From positions 248,001 through 312,000 of the forward strand of contig JACJOC010000058.1 in the NCBI GenBank assembly GCA_014695345.1: a DNA stretch of 64,000 bases. Reading direction: 5' to 3'. Shown here piece after piece: positions 36,498-44,879 of the stretch. Numbering within the stretch: the first letter of the stretch is position 1; the number at the start of each line of letters is the position of its first letter. Both the position numbers and the translations under genes were made by a program. This DNA is from Cyanobacteria bacterium FACHB-471 (GTDB lineage: Bacteria > Cyanobacteriota > Cyanobacteriia > Elainellales > Elainellaceae). The notes under the pieces were generated by a model. It did no database searches and was not told where the DNA came from. It worked only from the letters and a program-made list of their open reading frames with translations.

Positions 36498-37805
36498 TTA
36501 TCGGTAGTCTGGGTCTTGAATGCTCCGCAGCCTTGCTTCGGGACGCTTGAAGCGATCGAGCTGTGATTCAAAAAATTCTCGATTTGCCTGAAGGTGCTTA
36601 GGATTGGGGTCATCCAGTGGATAAAGCAAAGCGGTTCTAAGCGCCTGAATTACGGCTGATGTAACGCAGTACATCGATCGCTGAAAGCTAATCCCCAGCT
36701 GAATCAGCATGTCGTCCTCGCCCCGGCAATACTGTTTGTAATAGTCCAGCAGGTATGGGGGCAAGAAGTGCAGCATATCCTGCATTAGCAGTGTCGGTGG
36801 AATGCCTGCGGTGCCAACGGGAAATACATCAGCGTAGAGGATGCCGTAGTGGAAATCTTTCTGGTCGTCAGGCACCTGTTTTGCTTGAGCGTTGTAGGAT
36901 TTGGTGCCCCGGAAGGGAGAAGTGCGGTAGAACACAGCTTCAACGTAGGGCAGTGCGGCTTCATACAGCCAGGTAAAGCCTTTGGACTTCGGAATGATTT
37001 CGTAGCATTCACCTCGAATGTAGACGTTGTGGTAGATAGGGCGACCGGCGATCGCAAAAATCCCGTTCACCAAAAAGTTCATCGCTTCTGGGACGCTGGT
37101 GAGTTTGCCCTCGTCGTACAGGTCTGACATTTCAAAGAAGACGGGAGCCATCACTTCCCAAAACAGTCCCAGGTTGCTGTAGTAGGACATCTGCCGCACC
37201 TGTTCGATGAACATATCGGGAAACATCTTGTACATCCCCATCATCACCGGGTTGTATTTGAAGTAGGCTTTGATGGCGCGATCGGCGTTAGCAATGTATT
37301 CTTCACTGTCGAGGTAAGGGTCAAAGCGGTTGATCGGAGCGTACATGTTGCGATGCCAAAGCATCACCCGCATACACTCCTCGGCGAATTCCATGTTGAC
37401 GCGATCGTGCCATAAGTGGTGCAGCAGTTTAGGCAGCTTACGCTGAACTTCGCCTTTTTCGATAAATTCCAGCAGTTCAGGGTGAGCAGTAGCTTCGCCG
37501 CGCCAGATGCGGAGATCAGCATCGTCCCCGGCGTAATGATTATGCAGTTCTAAATATTCTTTGGGTAAAAAGTATTTGAAAAAGGGCAGCGGTTCGAGGA
37601 AGACCCGCTCGGCAATGTAAAGCAAGTCACGCCAGTAAAAGTCCATTGGCACGGCGTAGGCTTTGTAAATGCCGATGATTTGCTTCAGGTTTTCAGGGCT
37701 GTCAGGCAGCATTGCTTCACCTGCTTCGAGCCGATGGATGATGTCGGCAAATTCGTGAGTAGAGGGGGGAAGTTTGGTTTTGGGGGTGTCGAGAGTGGTA
37801 GTCAT
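36498..37805 (-). CDS. cupA: CO2 hydration protein CupA (ChpY)
   Basis: A subunit of the inducible high-affinity CO2-uptake NDH-1MS complex, thought to convert CO2 to bicarbonate vectorially at the thylakoid using a metal site. Its 435 aa include GIYKAYAVPMDFYWRDLLYI, HHLWHDRVNMEFAEECMRVM and many conserved His, Trp and Tyr. The neighbours ndhD3, ndhF3 and cupS identify it as CupA rather than CupB. The 164-bp gap to ndhD3 has G-rich TAGGGGCT-like repeats. Confidence 0.93.
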   Translation of the reverse strand: MTTTLDTPKTKLPPSTHEFADIIHRLEAGEAMLPDSPENLKQIIGIYKAYAVPMDFYWRDLLYIAERVFLEPLPFFKYFLPKEYLELHNHYAGDDADLRIWRGEATAHPELLEFIEKGEVQRKLPKLLHHLWHDRVNMEFAEECMRVMLWHRNMYAPINRFDPYLDSEEYIANADRAIKAYFKYNPVMMGMYKMFPDMFIEQVRQMSYYSNLGLFWEVMAPVFFEMSDLYDEGKLTSVPEAMNFLVNGIFAIAGRPIYHNVYIRGECYEIIPKSKGFTWLYEAALPYVEAVFYRTSPFRGTKSYNAQAKQVPDDQKDFHYGILYADVFPVGTAGIPPTLLMQDMLHFLPPYLLDYYKQYCRGEDDMLIQLGISFQRSMYCVTSAVIQALRTALLYPLDDPNPKHLQANREFFESQLDRFKRPEARLRSIQDPDYR

Positions 37806-37969
37806 GTTTCGGGAGTAGGAATTTTCTTAAGGGGAGTTAGGGGCTGGGGACTAGGAGCTAGGGTGTGAATTAAAACCTTCTTAGCCTGCAAGTCCCCCAT
37901 TCTGAACAGCTTTTTGAACCGCTCAAAGTGCCCCAGTATGGGGAATTTAGGGAGCGAAATGCAGTTTAC

Positions 37970-39526
37970 TCAAGGTTCCAGGCTGGGAATTGTTGCTACT
38001 GGTGCAAGCTCTTGATTGGCTGCAATGGAGCGATCGCTTTCAACTTTGCCCAGCACCCCATTCTCAATTGGAACTGCAGCTACCATCGCGTTGGTAGTGG
38101 GTTCGCTCCAGCGCACCAACCAAGTCGGTTGAACGCCCAGGAAGAAGATTAGGGCAGCAAGAATAAAGGCAGGGACCTTTTCGGAGAATTCAACTTTGGG
38201 AAAGTAGGCGATCGCATTGTCCAACTTTCCAAAACAGGTGCGGTTCAGCAGAATCACAAAGTAAACGGCGGTTAGACCTGTCCCCGCTACGCACAGTAGC
38301 GTTTGTGCAGGGAAGGCAACGAAGCTGCCCTGGAAAACCAGGAATTCAGCGATAAATCCAGCCATTCCAGGAATACCTGCACTTGCCATTGCGCCTAGAA
38401 CGAGCAGAGAACTGACGGTGGGTAAGCCACGAATCGGATTCATCAAACCGTTTAGTACATCAAGTTCGCGAGTACCAACTTTGGCTTCGATAATACCGAC
38501 CAGGTTAAATAGAATTGCCAGAATCAAACCGTGTGCCACCATTTGGGAAACGGCACCGACTAGGCTCAGTTCTGTAACGGCAGCACCGCCCAGCAGAACA
38601 TAGCCCATGTGACCAATGGAACTGTAGGCAACCATGCGCTTGATATCTTTTTGGGCAATGGCAGCGATCGCTCCATACAGTACGCTCACTGCTGCCCAAG
38701 TTGCCATCCAGGGAGCTAGCACGCTCCAAGCATCAGGAAATAGCCCCAAGCCAAACCGGAAAATGCCGTAGGTGCCCAGTTTTGCTAACACGCCGCCCAG
38801 CAAAATTGCGACAGGGGTAGAAGCTTCAACGTAGGTGTCAGGGAGCCAGGTGTGCAGCGGCACCAATGGAATTTTGATGCCAAACCCGACCAGCAGCACA
38901 CTCAGCAAAATCACCTGCAAGCCTAGCGGCAATGCCTGTCCCGCAAGGGATTCGTAGGCAAAGCTAGAAGCACCCGTTAGCAAAACCAGTCCGAGAAAAC
39001 CCGCTAGGATCAGTGCACCAGAAGTAGCCGTGTAGATCAGGAATTTAGTCGCGGCATAACCCCGCTTCGCTCCTCCCCAAATCGAGATCAGCAAGTAGAA
39101 GGGAACTAGCTCCAGTTCATAAAACAGGAAGAATAGCAGCAGATTTTGAGCAAGGAATGCTCCAGCAACTCCGCCACTAATCAGCAGAATCAACGCATAA
39201 AACAGTCTCGGACGTTCAATTTCCGCTTTATTGCTAAATACAGCAATCCAAGTGAGCAGGCTATTGAGCGCCAGCAGAACGAGGGAAAGTCCATCTACGC
39301 CAAGCTGATAGTTCAGTCCTAGTGTCTCAATCCAGGGCAGATATTCCTGCAATTGCAGCCCAGAGAGGCTTGAGTCAAACTGGGTCATCAAGAAGATTGT
39401 CCAGGCTAAAACTGCGCCAGTAATGGCTAAAGTCCCGGTGCGAACCTGTTTTGCGGAAAAGATGCCTGGCAGAAATCCGATAATGGCTGCCCCCAAAATA
39501 GGGAGCCAAATTAATACGCTAAGCAT
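37970..39526 (-). CDS. ndhD3: NAD(P)H-quinone oxidoreductase subunit D3
   Basis: A proton-pumping antiporter-like membrane subunit, 518 aa with about 14 helices. Visible motifs include the channel glutamate helix FFLFYELELVPFYLLISIWG, HTWLPDTYVEASTPVAILLG with its conserved Lys in LAKLGTYGIF, and AYSSIGHMGYVLLGGAAVTE. Sitting between ndhF3 and cupA marks it as the CO2-uptake paralogue D3. It follows ndhF3 by 16 bp. Confidence 0.94.
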   Translation of the reverse strand: MLSVLIWLPILGAAIIGFLPGIFSAKQVRTGTLAITGAVLAWTIFLMTQFDSSLSGLQLQEYLPWIETLGLNYQLGVDGLSLVLLALNSLLTWIAVFSNKAEIERPRLFYALILLISGGVAGAFLAQNLLLFFLFYELELVPFYLLISIWGGAKRGYAATKFLIYTATSGALILAGFLGLVLLTGASSFAYESLAGQALPLGLQVILLSVLLVGFGIKIPLVPLHTWLPDTYVEASTPVAILLGGVLAKLGTYGIFRFGLGLFPDAWSVLAPWMATWAAVSVLYGAIAAIAQKDIKRMVAYSSIGHMGYVLLGGAAVTELSLVGAVSQMVAHGLILAILFNLVGIIEAKVGTRELDVLNGLMNPIRGLPTVSSLLVLGAMASAGIPGMAGFIAEFLVFQGSFVAFPAQTLLCVAGTGLTAVYFVILLNRTCFGKLDNAIAYFPKVEFSEKVPAFILAALIFFLGVQPTWLVRWSEPTTNAMVAAVPIENGVLGKVESDRSIAANQELAPVATIPSLEP

Positions 39527-39542
39527 TGATTAAGTCTCCTAT

Positions 39543-41405
39543 TTATTGAGCAAGGGGGAAGGGTAGGCTGGTTAGCAGTGACCAACCCATCAGGACGGTG
39601 ATTACCACAACTCCTACCGCAATTGTCAGCGTATAAAACTGGGTGCGTCCAGAGTTGCCGTACTTCAAGGTTTCACCACCAAAGATGGAAGCAACGCCGA
39701 TGAAATTCACAAAGCCATCAACGATATAGCGATCGCCCCAGTCCACCATTCGCGATATCACATCAACGCTGCCAACAATCGTGGAGCGGTAAATTCTAGG
39801 AGTGTAAAAGTCATACGCCAAAAGGTCACGCAATGGTTGCCAGAGAATGCCAACCGGCTTGGAGACGGTCTGACCGATGTAGATGAGTCCGCCCAAGCTG
39901 ATGCCAAAAATGCTCGACCAGATCAGCAACAGCGCCATGTCTTTGTTTAACACTGCCCAATCAGGTAGGAGTGAGAGACTCTGTAAAATCAGCGGCAGGT
40001 GAAGCGTAAAACCAACCAAAATCATCATGGGCAGGACAATCGTCCACAGGTTCTCGGGCGATCGCTCCGTCATCTGCTGCCGCTTGCCAGCAAAAATCAG
40101 CCCAAACACACGAGTCACGCTGAACGCTGACAGAGTATTCACCACTAGCAGAATCGCGACCACAACCGGACGAGTTGCCCATAGTCCATCCGCCAATTCC
40201 AACATTGCCCAAAAGCCGCCCAGCGGAGGCAGCGCAATCAGCCCCAGTGCACCCACAATAAAGGACAGTCCGGTAATTGGGCGGCGGCTCCATAGCCCAC
40301 CCATCTGAGTCAAGTCTTGGGTGATGTTGTTTAGCACAATGGAACCCGTACTCATCACCAGCAGCGCCATTGCCAGAGCATGAGTCAATACCAGCAGAAA
40401 AGCGGCTTCAGTTTGCTGTGCGCCGACCGCGATAAACACCAATCCCATATATGCGCTGACCAGGTAGGATAAGGCGCGTTTGATGTCGATTTGGGCGATC
40501 GCAATCAGCGTTCCGCCGATCGCCGTCACCGCTCCAATAGCAATCATGGCCGTCAGTGCAAATGGAGACAGCGCCAGCACAGGCTCTAGCTTCACCAGCA
40601 CCCATGCCCCTGTTGCCACTACCACCGAGTTTCTCAAAATCGTGCTAGGCAGTGGGCCTTCCATCGCCTCATCCAGCCACAGGTGCAGCGGAAACTGAGC
40701 GCACTTACCCATTGGTCCAGCAATCAGAGCGAGCGCAACCAGGGTCGCGACTTTCGGATCAACCTGCGCGGTCTGCGCCCACTGTGCCAACTCATTAAAA
40801 TCCCAGGTGCCTGCCAGCGGATACAGTGCCAACACGCCCATCAGCAAAAACAGGTCGCCCACCCGCTTTGTCAGGAACGCATCTCGTGCGCCTGTCACCA
40901 CCAGTGATTGGTTTAGCCAGAATCCCACCAAAAGGTAGGTTCCCAGCGTCAAAACCTCTAGCAGAATGTAGCTAAAGAACAGAGAATTGCACAAAATCAG
41001 AGAACACATTCCGGCTTCAAACAGCGCCAGCAGCGCATAAAACCGTGCCCAGCCCCAATCCATTTCCAGGTAGCCAACGGCGTACCACTGCGCCAGAAAG
41101 TTAATTCCCGTCACCAGAATGGTTCCGCCAATCGTAATTGCCGAAATCTCCAGCGGAATTGTCAGGTCTAAATCTGCTACTTGCAGCCAGGGAATGAATT
41201 GATACTGAGCAGGCTGATTCCAGACTGCCGAAAACGCCAGCACCGCATGAAAAAACGCCAGAAGCGTCATGATCAGGTTCACATAACCCGCTGGTCTAGG
41301 GCCCGTGCGTCGAATCACTGAAGGAAACCAGGCAATCGACAAAAGCATCCCCACCAGCGGATAGCAAGGAATGAACCAAGCTGTTTGAGCTAGGAACTGA
41401 AACAT
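39543..41405 (-). CDS. ndhF3: NAD(P)H-quinone oxidoreductase subunit F3
   Basis: The distal antiporter-like subunit of NDH-1MS, 620 aa with about 16 helices and the long lateral C-terminal extension of NdhF. ALIAGPMGKCAQFPLHLWLD then EAMEGPLPSTILRNSVVVAT, and SYLVSAYMGLVFIAVGAQQT are conserved. It is the first gene of ndhF3-ndhD3-cupA-cupS. This operon is induced at low CO2 under LysR-type control (NdhR/CcmR) in model strains; no regulator gene is in the window. Confidence 0.94.
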   Translation of the reverse strand: MFQFLAQTAWFIPCYPLVGMLLSIAWFPSVIRRTGPRPAGYVNLIMTLLAFFHAVLAFSAVWNQPAQYQFIPWLQVADLDLTIPLEISAITIGGTILVTGINFLAQWYAVGYLEMDWGWARFYALLALFEAGMCSLILCNSLFFSYILLEVLTLGTYLLVGFWLNQSLVVTGARDAFLTKRVGDLFLLMGVLALYPLAGTWDFNELAQWAQTAQVDPKVATLVALALIAGPMGKCAQFPLHLWLDEAMEGPLPSTILRNSVVVATGAWVLVKLEPVLALSPFALTAMIAIGAVTAIGGTLIAIAQIDIKRALSYLVSAYMGLVFIAVGAQQTEAAFLLVLTHALAMALLVMSTGSIVLNNITQDLTQMGGLWSRRPITGLSFIVGALGLIALPPLGGFWAMLELADGLWATRPVVVAILLVVNTLSAFSVTRVFGLIFAGKRQQMTERSPENLWTIVLPMMILVGFTLHLPLILQSLSLLPDWAVLNKDMALLLIWSSIFGISLGGLIYIGQTVSKPVGILWQPLRDLLAYDFYTPRIYRSTIVGSVDVISRMVDWGDRYIVDGFVNFIGVASIFGGETLKYGNSGRTQFYTLTIAVGVVVITVLMGWSLLTSLPFPLAQ

Positions 41406-41760
41406 CTTTACTATCCTTCAAAGCTTAAAGTTCGGAAACCGTCCCCCCTTTCTAAGAACTCCCCAGGCAATTTGGGCATATAGGGATTTCTATAAGAAAT
41501 GGGATAACCATCACTAAAAATCTATTGAAAATTAGCTTAACGTAGAAACCTAAAGAAAATGAGAATTGTTTGATAGAAATTTCTTGATGTAAAGTAGAGG
41601 TTCTACTTATACCTTGCTGCGCTTTGGGGACGTAACCTGGCGTTGCATGGGCTAAATAGCCAGCAGATGTTGCCGTAGGTTAGGTTTACTTAGCAGGAAT
41701 TAGTCCCCGACAAAGGTGATCGCCTCTCATCCCAAACCCGTCTGTAGAGTAGCGGCATCG
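41406..41760 (-). promoter_or_regulatory. ndhF3 upstream region with two AGAAAT palindromes
   Basis: Gene-free 355 bp ahead of ndhF3. It contains ATTTCTATAAGAAAT (41486-41500) and the palindrome AGAAATTTCT (41575-41584) inside TTGATAGAAATTTCTTGAT. Shared AGAAAT half-sites about 85 bp apart are plausible operators for the low-CO2 regulator, though they do not clearly match the published NdhR consensus. Confidence 0.35.
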
Positions 41761-41831
41761 GTAGGGGCGAACATTTGGTTACAATCCTTGCAACCGAAGC
41801 ACAATTCTTTTGCCGAATGCTTCGTCCGTAC
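41761..41831. repeat. 71-bp inverted-repeat element, copy 5
   Basis: Ends GTAGGGGCGAACATTTGG and CCGAATGCTTCGTCCGTAC are degenerate terminal inverted repeats of the 72-bp family. It lies between the ndhF3 promoter region and the peroxiredoxin terminator. Confidence 0.75.
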
Positions 41832-41925
41832 ACCCAATGGTGCTTCCTTACGAAACGGATTCTGTATTAGAAATCATCAAGCGTATCGCCTCAAGCAAAC
41901 ATGCTGGGCTTGGACAACAAAAAGA

Positions 41926-41948
41926 CCCTCTTCCAAATTGGAAGAGGG
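41926..41948 (-). terminator. Terminator of the peroxiredoxin gene
   Basis: An 11-bp perfect stem (CCCTCTTCCAA) followed on the minus strand by GTCTTTTTG, 37 bp past the peroxiredoxin stop. Confidence 0.8.
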
Positions 41949-41984
41949 GTAAAAACTGAAACATTACGGCTCAAGCCTAATTGC

Positions 41985-42620
41985 CTACTTGTTGGGCTGA
42001 GGCGTTGTGCGTAGGTAAGGCTTAACTTCGGTAACGCCTTTGGGGAATTTTTGCTTTGCTTCTTCGGTAGAGATCGTAGGAACGACCACTACATCATCGC
42101 CATCCTGCCAGTTTGCGGGGGTTGCAACGCTATAGTTATCAGTCAGTTGCAGTGAGTCAATCACGCGCAGAATTTCGTCAAAGTTGCGTCCTGCACTGGG
42201 GGGATAAGTCAACGTCAGACGCAGTTTCTTGCTGGGGTCAATGACGAAGACTGCCCGAACGGTGACTTTTGCGTTGGCATTGGGGTGGATCATGCCATAC
42301 AGGTCAGCTACCTTTTTGTCGTCGTCTGCCAAGATGGGGTAGTTGAGCGTTGTGCTTTGGGTTTCTTCGATGTCGCCAATCCAACCTTTGTGAGATTCAA
42401 CATCGTCAACGCTGAGGGCGATCGCCTTGACGTTGCGCTTGTCAAATTCGGGCTTAAGCTTGGCAACTTCGCCTAATTCTGTGGTGCAGACAGGGGTATA
42501 ATCCGCAGGGTGAGAGAATAAAATTACCCAGCTATCGCCAGCCCAGTCATAAAAGCTAATGTCGCCCTCGCTGGACTTTTGAGTGAAATTGGGAACCGTA
42601 TCGCCGAGTTGAAGTGCCAT
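41985..42620 (-). CDS. 1-Cys peroxiredoxin (Prx6 type)
   Basis: A thiol peroxidase reducing H2O2 and alkyl hydroperoxides. Its 211 aa carry the peroxidatic C45 in HPADYTPVCTTELGEV and the catalytic Thr/Arg frame. No other cysteine exists in the protein, which defines the 1-Cys class. The long C-terminal domain (GRNFDEILRVIDSLQLTDNY, then PANWQDGDDVVVVPTIS) is typical of Prx6. ATG 42620 is the conserved start. It is monocistronic with its own terminator. Confidence 0.94.
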   Translation of the reverse strand: MALQLGDTVPNFTQKSSEGDISFYDWAGDSWVILFSHPADYTPVCTTELGEVAKLKPEFDKRNVKAIALSVDDVESHKGWIGDIEETQSTTLNYPILADDDKKVADLYGMIHPNANAKVTVRAVFVIDPSKKLRLTLTYPPSAGRNFDEILRVIDSLQLTDNYSVATPANWQDGDDVVVVPTISTEEAKQKFPKGVTEVKPYLRTTPQPNK

Positions 42621-42895
42621 GCTAACTTCCTGTGATTTCTAATACAGATGCAAAGCGTTTACTCTGCTTATCATGCCATACAAACTCCGGTTATCCGATC
42701 GGAGTTTAGATCTTATTTATGATTTTAGCGTGACCAGAAATATTATTAGCCGTGGCTGGGGTGAAAGTACCCATAGCCCACAGTTAAGCATACAAGAGAG
42801 CTAGGGCAAATTTAACGTTTGACTATTTGGGTCGGCTTTAGAGCTTTCTAAGAAATGAATAGCTTATCAGAAAAAGATTATTCTGACAGAATTTC

Positions 42896-43390
42896 ATGCT
42901 GAATTTGACGCAACGTTTGCCTGCTGATCCAACGGTGGTGGCTGAGTTTACTTTGGCTCTGACGGCTGAAGAAAGGGTGCGATCGCGTCACTACTTTCAC
43001 ACGGATGAGCAAGATTTTTATCTCAACCTACCCAGAGGCACGGTGCTACAGAACGGCGACCTGTTGCAAACTGAAGCTGATGGTCAAATAGTTCGTGTGA
43101 GTGCCAAGCCAGAACCTGTCATGACTGTGACAGCGCCATCAATGCTCGATTTGCTCCAAGCCGCCTATCATCTGGGCAATCGCCACGTGCCCCTAGAGGT
43201 GACGGCAACTCATTTACGCTTTTCGCCCGATCCGGTGCTCAAGGCAATGTTAGAGCAGCGAGGGCTGCATGTGTCCGAAGATATTGCCCCATTTCAACCA
43301 GAAGCCGGAGCGTATGGACACAATCACGCCGCCAATCATCATGCCCATCCCCCATCCGTTCCGGCTCAAGCCCACCACCATGCCCAATGA
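42896..43390 (+). CDS. ureE: Urease accessory protein UreE
   Basis: A nickel metallochaperone that hands Ni2+ to urease through UreG. Its 164 aa show the family domains (VAEFTLALTAEERVRSRHYF, DFYLNLPRGTVLQNGDLLQT, then LLQAAYHLGNRHVPLEVTAT with the conserved metal-binding His). The C-terminal tail is His-rich (about ten His after GAYGHNHAANHHAH). It overlaps ureF by 11 bp. Urease structural genes and ureD are not in the window. Confidence 0.94.
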   Translation: MLNLTQRLPADPTVVAEFTLALTAEERVRSRHYFHTDEQDFYLNLPRGTVLQNGDLLQTEADGQIVRVSAKPEPVMTVTAPSMLDLLQAAYHLGNRHVPLEVTATHLRFSPDPVLKAMLEQRGLHVSEDIAPFQPEAGAYGHNHAANHHAHPPSVPAQAHHHAQ

Positions 43391-44114
43391 AACGCAGCTA
43401 GATCCAACTATTTCTCCTCCTACCCCTTCGTCCCTGCACTCCTCCACCTCCTCGCTCCTCCACCTGATGCAGTTGGTCAGTCCAGCACTCCCTGTGGGAG
43501 CCTACAGCTACTCTGAAGGATTGGAAACCTTAGTACAGTCCGGTAACTTGCCCGATGCTGAAAGTCTACAGCGCTGGCTGGTTCAAGAATTGCGCTATGG
43601 GGCGGTCCGCTTGGAGGGAGCGGTAATGGTGCGAGTTTACCAGGCTGCGATCGCCTCCAACCCATCCAACCTAAACTATTGGAATCAATGGCTCTCAGCC
43701 TTTCGCGAAACTGAAGAGTTGCGGCAGCAAAGCTGGCAAATGGGTCGCTCCTTGAGCCGATTATTGCTAGAGCTACAGCCGCCGCTAGATGGTTTACTCC
43801 AAGCCTGTGGGGAACCTTGTAATTTTGCAGTTGCTTTTGCGATCGCCTCTCATTTCTGGCAGATCAACTGCAAAACGATGATCTTGGGTTACCTCCACAG
43901 TTGGTTAACTAATTTGGTGAATGCGGGAATCAGACTAATTCCGCTAGGGCAAACAGTTGGGCAGCGTTTGTTGCTGGAGCTTTACGCTGAGATTGAAACT
44001 GCAACGACCTCCATTTTAGAAATGAAGGACGAAGATTTTGGCAACTGTAGTTGGGGGGTGGCGATCGCCAGCATGAACCATGAAACCCTCTATTCCCGCC
44101 TGTTTCGCAGTTAG
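43380..44114 (+). CDS. ureF: Urease accessory protein UreF
   Basis: An all-helical accessory protein that gates UreG GTPase activity in the urease activation complex. From ATG 43380 it has 244 aa. A Ser/Thr/Pro-rich N-terminus is followed by [20 protein letters not shown], then [20 protein letters not shown], and near the end [25 protein letters not shown] as two blocks. The open frame to 43269 lies inside ureE and is not the start. Translational coupling with ureE is likely. Confidence 0.93.
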   Translation: MPNETQLDPTISPPTPSSLHSSTSSLLHLMQLVSPALPVGAYSYSEGLETLVQSGNLPDAESLQRWLVQELRYGAVRLEGAVMVRVYQAAIASNPSNLNYWNQWLSAFRETEELRQQSWQMGRSLSRLLLELQPPLDGLLQACGEPCNFAVAFAIASHFWQINCKTMILGYLHSWLTNLVNAGIRLIPLGQTVGQRLLLELYAEIETATTSILEMKDEDFGNCSWGVAIASMNHETLYSRLFRS

Positions 44115-44182
44115 GTTTGCAGTTAGAAATATTGCGTTCCCATAAGCTATCATCTGCAAATTCTCGGTATAAGGGGGAAAGG

Positions 44183-44803
44183 ATGCATACATTTCGAGTA
44201 GGAATTGCAGGTCCAGTCGGATCGGGCAAAACTGCGCTGGTAGATGCGCTCTGTAAAACAATGCGCGATTGCCACAACATCGCCGTTGTCACCAATGACA
44301 TTTATACCCAGGAGGACGCGCAGTTTTTGGTGCGGAGTCAGGCATTGGAGCGCGATCGCATCGTCGGCGTAGAGACGGGTGGCTGTCCCCATACGGCAAT
44401 TCGGGAAGATGCCTCGATTAACTTAGTGGCGATCGAGCAACTAGAACAACAGTTTAGCGACCTGAATCTAGTCTTCGTTGAAAGTGGGGGAGATAATCTA
44501 GCTTCTACCTTCAGTCCAGAACTGGTTGATCTGACTATTTACGTCATCGACGTTGCCGCTGGAGACAAAATTCCCCGGAAGGGTGGTCCAGGAATTACCA
44601 AATCCGATCTCTTAGTCATCAACAAAATCGATTTGGCATCGCTAGTCGGAGCAGATCTCACGGTGATGGAACGAGATGCCCGTAAAATGCGGGGCGAAAA
44701 GCCCTTTGTGTTTACAAACCTCAAAATCGGGCAAGGACTGGAAACGGTAGTCGATCTGATTCAGCTTCACATGGGTAAGAGTATCTCGGTAACAGCGAAA
44801 TAA
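44183..44803 (+). CDS. ureG: Urease accessory GTPase UreG
   Basis: A SIMIBI-class GTPase that drives nickel insertion into urease. Its 206 aa show the P-loop [12 protein letters not shown], the metal-binding Cys-Pro-His in [24 protein letters not shown] as Walker B, and the guanine-binding NKIDLA. ATG 44183 follows AAGGGGGAAAGG, a strong Shine-Dalgarno, 68 bp after ureF. It is the last gene of ureEFG. Confidence 0.95.
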   Translation: MHTFRVGIAGPVGSGKTALVDALCKTMRDCHNIAVVTNDIYTQEDAQFLVRSQALERDRIVGVETGGCPHTAIREDASINLVAIEQLEQQFSDLNLVFVESGGDNLASTFSPELVDLTIYVIDVAAGDKIPRKGGPGITKSDLLVINKIDLASLVGADLTVMERDARKMRGEKPFVFTNLKIGQGLETVVDLIQLHMGKSISVTAK

Positions 44804-44818
44804 AATAACCATAAAAAA

Positions 44819-44845
44819 GTAGGGTGGGCACATTGCCCACCCTAC
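44819..44845. terminator. Terminator between ureG and infB
   Basis: A 12-bp perfect stem (GTAGGGTGGGCA) with loop CAT, preceded by an A-run so that it also reads as a terminator with a T-run on the minus strand for infB. It serves the convergent ureG and infB genes. Confidence 0.75.
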
Positions 44846-44879
44846 CCAATTTGGTAACTCTGCTTGTGATAAGCAAAAG

